In this document: one piece after another, positions 6,017-6,239 of the stretch
Numbering within the stretch: position 1 is the stretch's first letter
How the letters are laid out: each line of letters begins with the position of its first letter
Origin: an uncultured Lachnospiraceae bacterium
GTDB lineage: Bacteria > Bacillota > Clostridia > Lachnospirales > Lachnospiraceae
Length of the DNA stretch: 6,239 nt
Assembly: GCA_945492935.1 (NCBI GenBank)
Contig: CALYVE010000113.1
Location: forward strand, 1 to 6,239
Reading direction: 5' to 3'
Translations under genes and position numbers: made by a program
The notes under the pieces: model-generated
What the model saw: the letters and a program-made list of their open reading frames with translations, nothing else
The model's database searches: none
What the model was told of the DNA's origin: nothing

Positions 6017-6239
6017 TTGATCATCAGGAGGGGCGATATTTATTACGCAGACCTTCGGCCTGTAGTCGGTTCAGAGCAGGGAGGAATAAGACCTGTTCTT
6101 GTTATCCAGAATGAGGCCGGAAATCGCCATAGTTCAACCGTGATTATTGCGGCTATCACGTCACAAATGCACAAAGCAAAATTGCCTACGCATGTTGAAC
6201 TTGATTCCAGGTATTGCGATATTGCAAAGGATTCTGTTA
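6017..6239 (+). CDS. mazF: MazF/NdoA-type endoribonuclease toxin (PemK family), 3' end outside window
   Basis: The first 74 codons of a MazF-family mRNA interferase, which cuts single-stranded RNA at short sequence motifs and slows growth unless held by a MazE-like antitoxin. The visible protein begins MIIRRGDIYYADL and carries GSEQGGIRPVLVIQN (18-32), AAITSQ (45-50) and KLPTHVEL (55-62), very close to the Bacillus subtilis MazF (EndoA) pattern as I recall it. With TTG at 6017 as codon 1, the two B. subtilis catalytic residues fall at the same numbers, Arg25 and Thr48, which supports this start. About 40 residues should follow beyond the window. It lies 71 nt after alr, as in B. subtilis, but the antitoxin gene found between them there is missing: the gap has no ORF longer than about 10 codons. 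It may be a solitary MazF or have an antitoxin elsewhere. Confidence 0.95.
   Translation, partial: MIIRRGDIYYADLRPVVGSEQGGIRPVLVIQNEAGNRHSSTVIIAAITSQMHKAKLPTHVELDSRYCDIAKDSV

Overview
The window reads as a piece of a low-GC Firmicute (Bacillota) chromosome, most likely a Clostridia/Lachnospiraceae-type organism. This is inferred from AT-rich intergenic DNA, GGAGG-type ribosome binding sites, sigma-A-like promoters, frequent GTG/TTG starts, and the gene order nnr-alr-mazF. Nothing in it looks like a phage, an insertion sequence, a CRISPR array or an rRNA/tRNA gene. It is mostly housekeeping and envelope-related DNA.

Layout. (1) Bases 1-2229, plus strand: the 3' part of a large gene for an FHA-domain/ABC-transporter fusion (phosphothreonine-binding domain, ABCG-like ATPase, six-helix permease), open at the left edge. 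(2) Bases 2254-2289: a perfect 15-bp hairpin with T-tracts on both sides, placed symmetrically as a shared bidirectional terminator. (3) Bases 2314-3033, minus strand: a GH23/SLT-type lytic transglycosylase without an obvious signal peptide. (4) Bases 3034-3274: a 241-bp divergent promoter region with one candidate promoter for each direction. (5) Bases 3275-4771, plus: bifunctional NAD(P)H-hydrate repair enzyme Nnr. (6) Bases 4776-5945, plus: alanine racemase Alr, GTG start, 4 nt behind nnr. (7) Bases 6017-6239, plus: the first 74 codons of a MazF/NdoA-type endoribonuclease toxin with a TTG start, cut by the right edge.

How the genes fit together. nnr and alr almost certainly form an operon: a 4-nt gap, with the alr ribosome binding site inside the end of nnr. 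mazF follows 71 nt later and may be co-transcribed or have its own promoter. The operon joins repair of damaged nicotinamide cofactors, D-alanine supply for peptidoglycan, and an mRNA interferase. The divergent transglycosylase also acts on peptidoglycan. The FHA-ABC protein is probably a Ser/Thr-kinase-responsive exporter that belongs with genes beyond the left edge.

Most notable points: mazF lies directly after alr with no room for the MazE-like antitoxin gene found at this spot in Bacillus subtilis; the FHA-ABC fusion has a long coiled-coil and acidic loop before its last membrane helix; and the candidate mazF promoter would start transcription on top of the ribosome binding site. I found no clearly new biological system.
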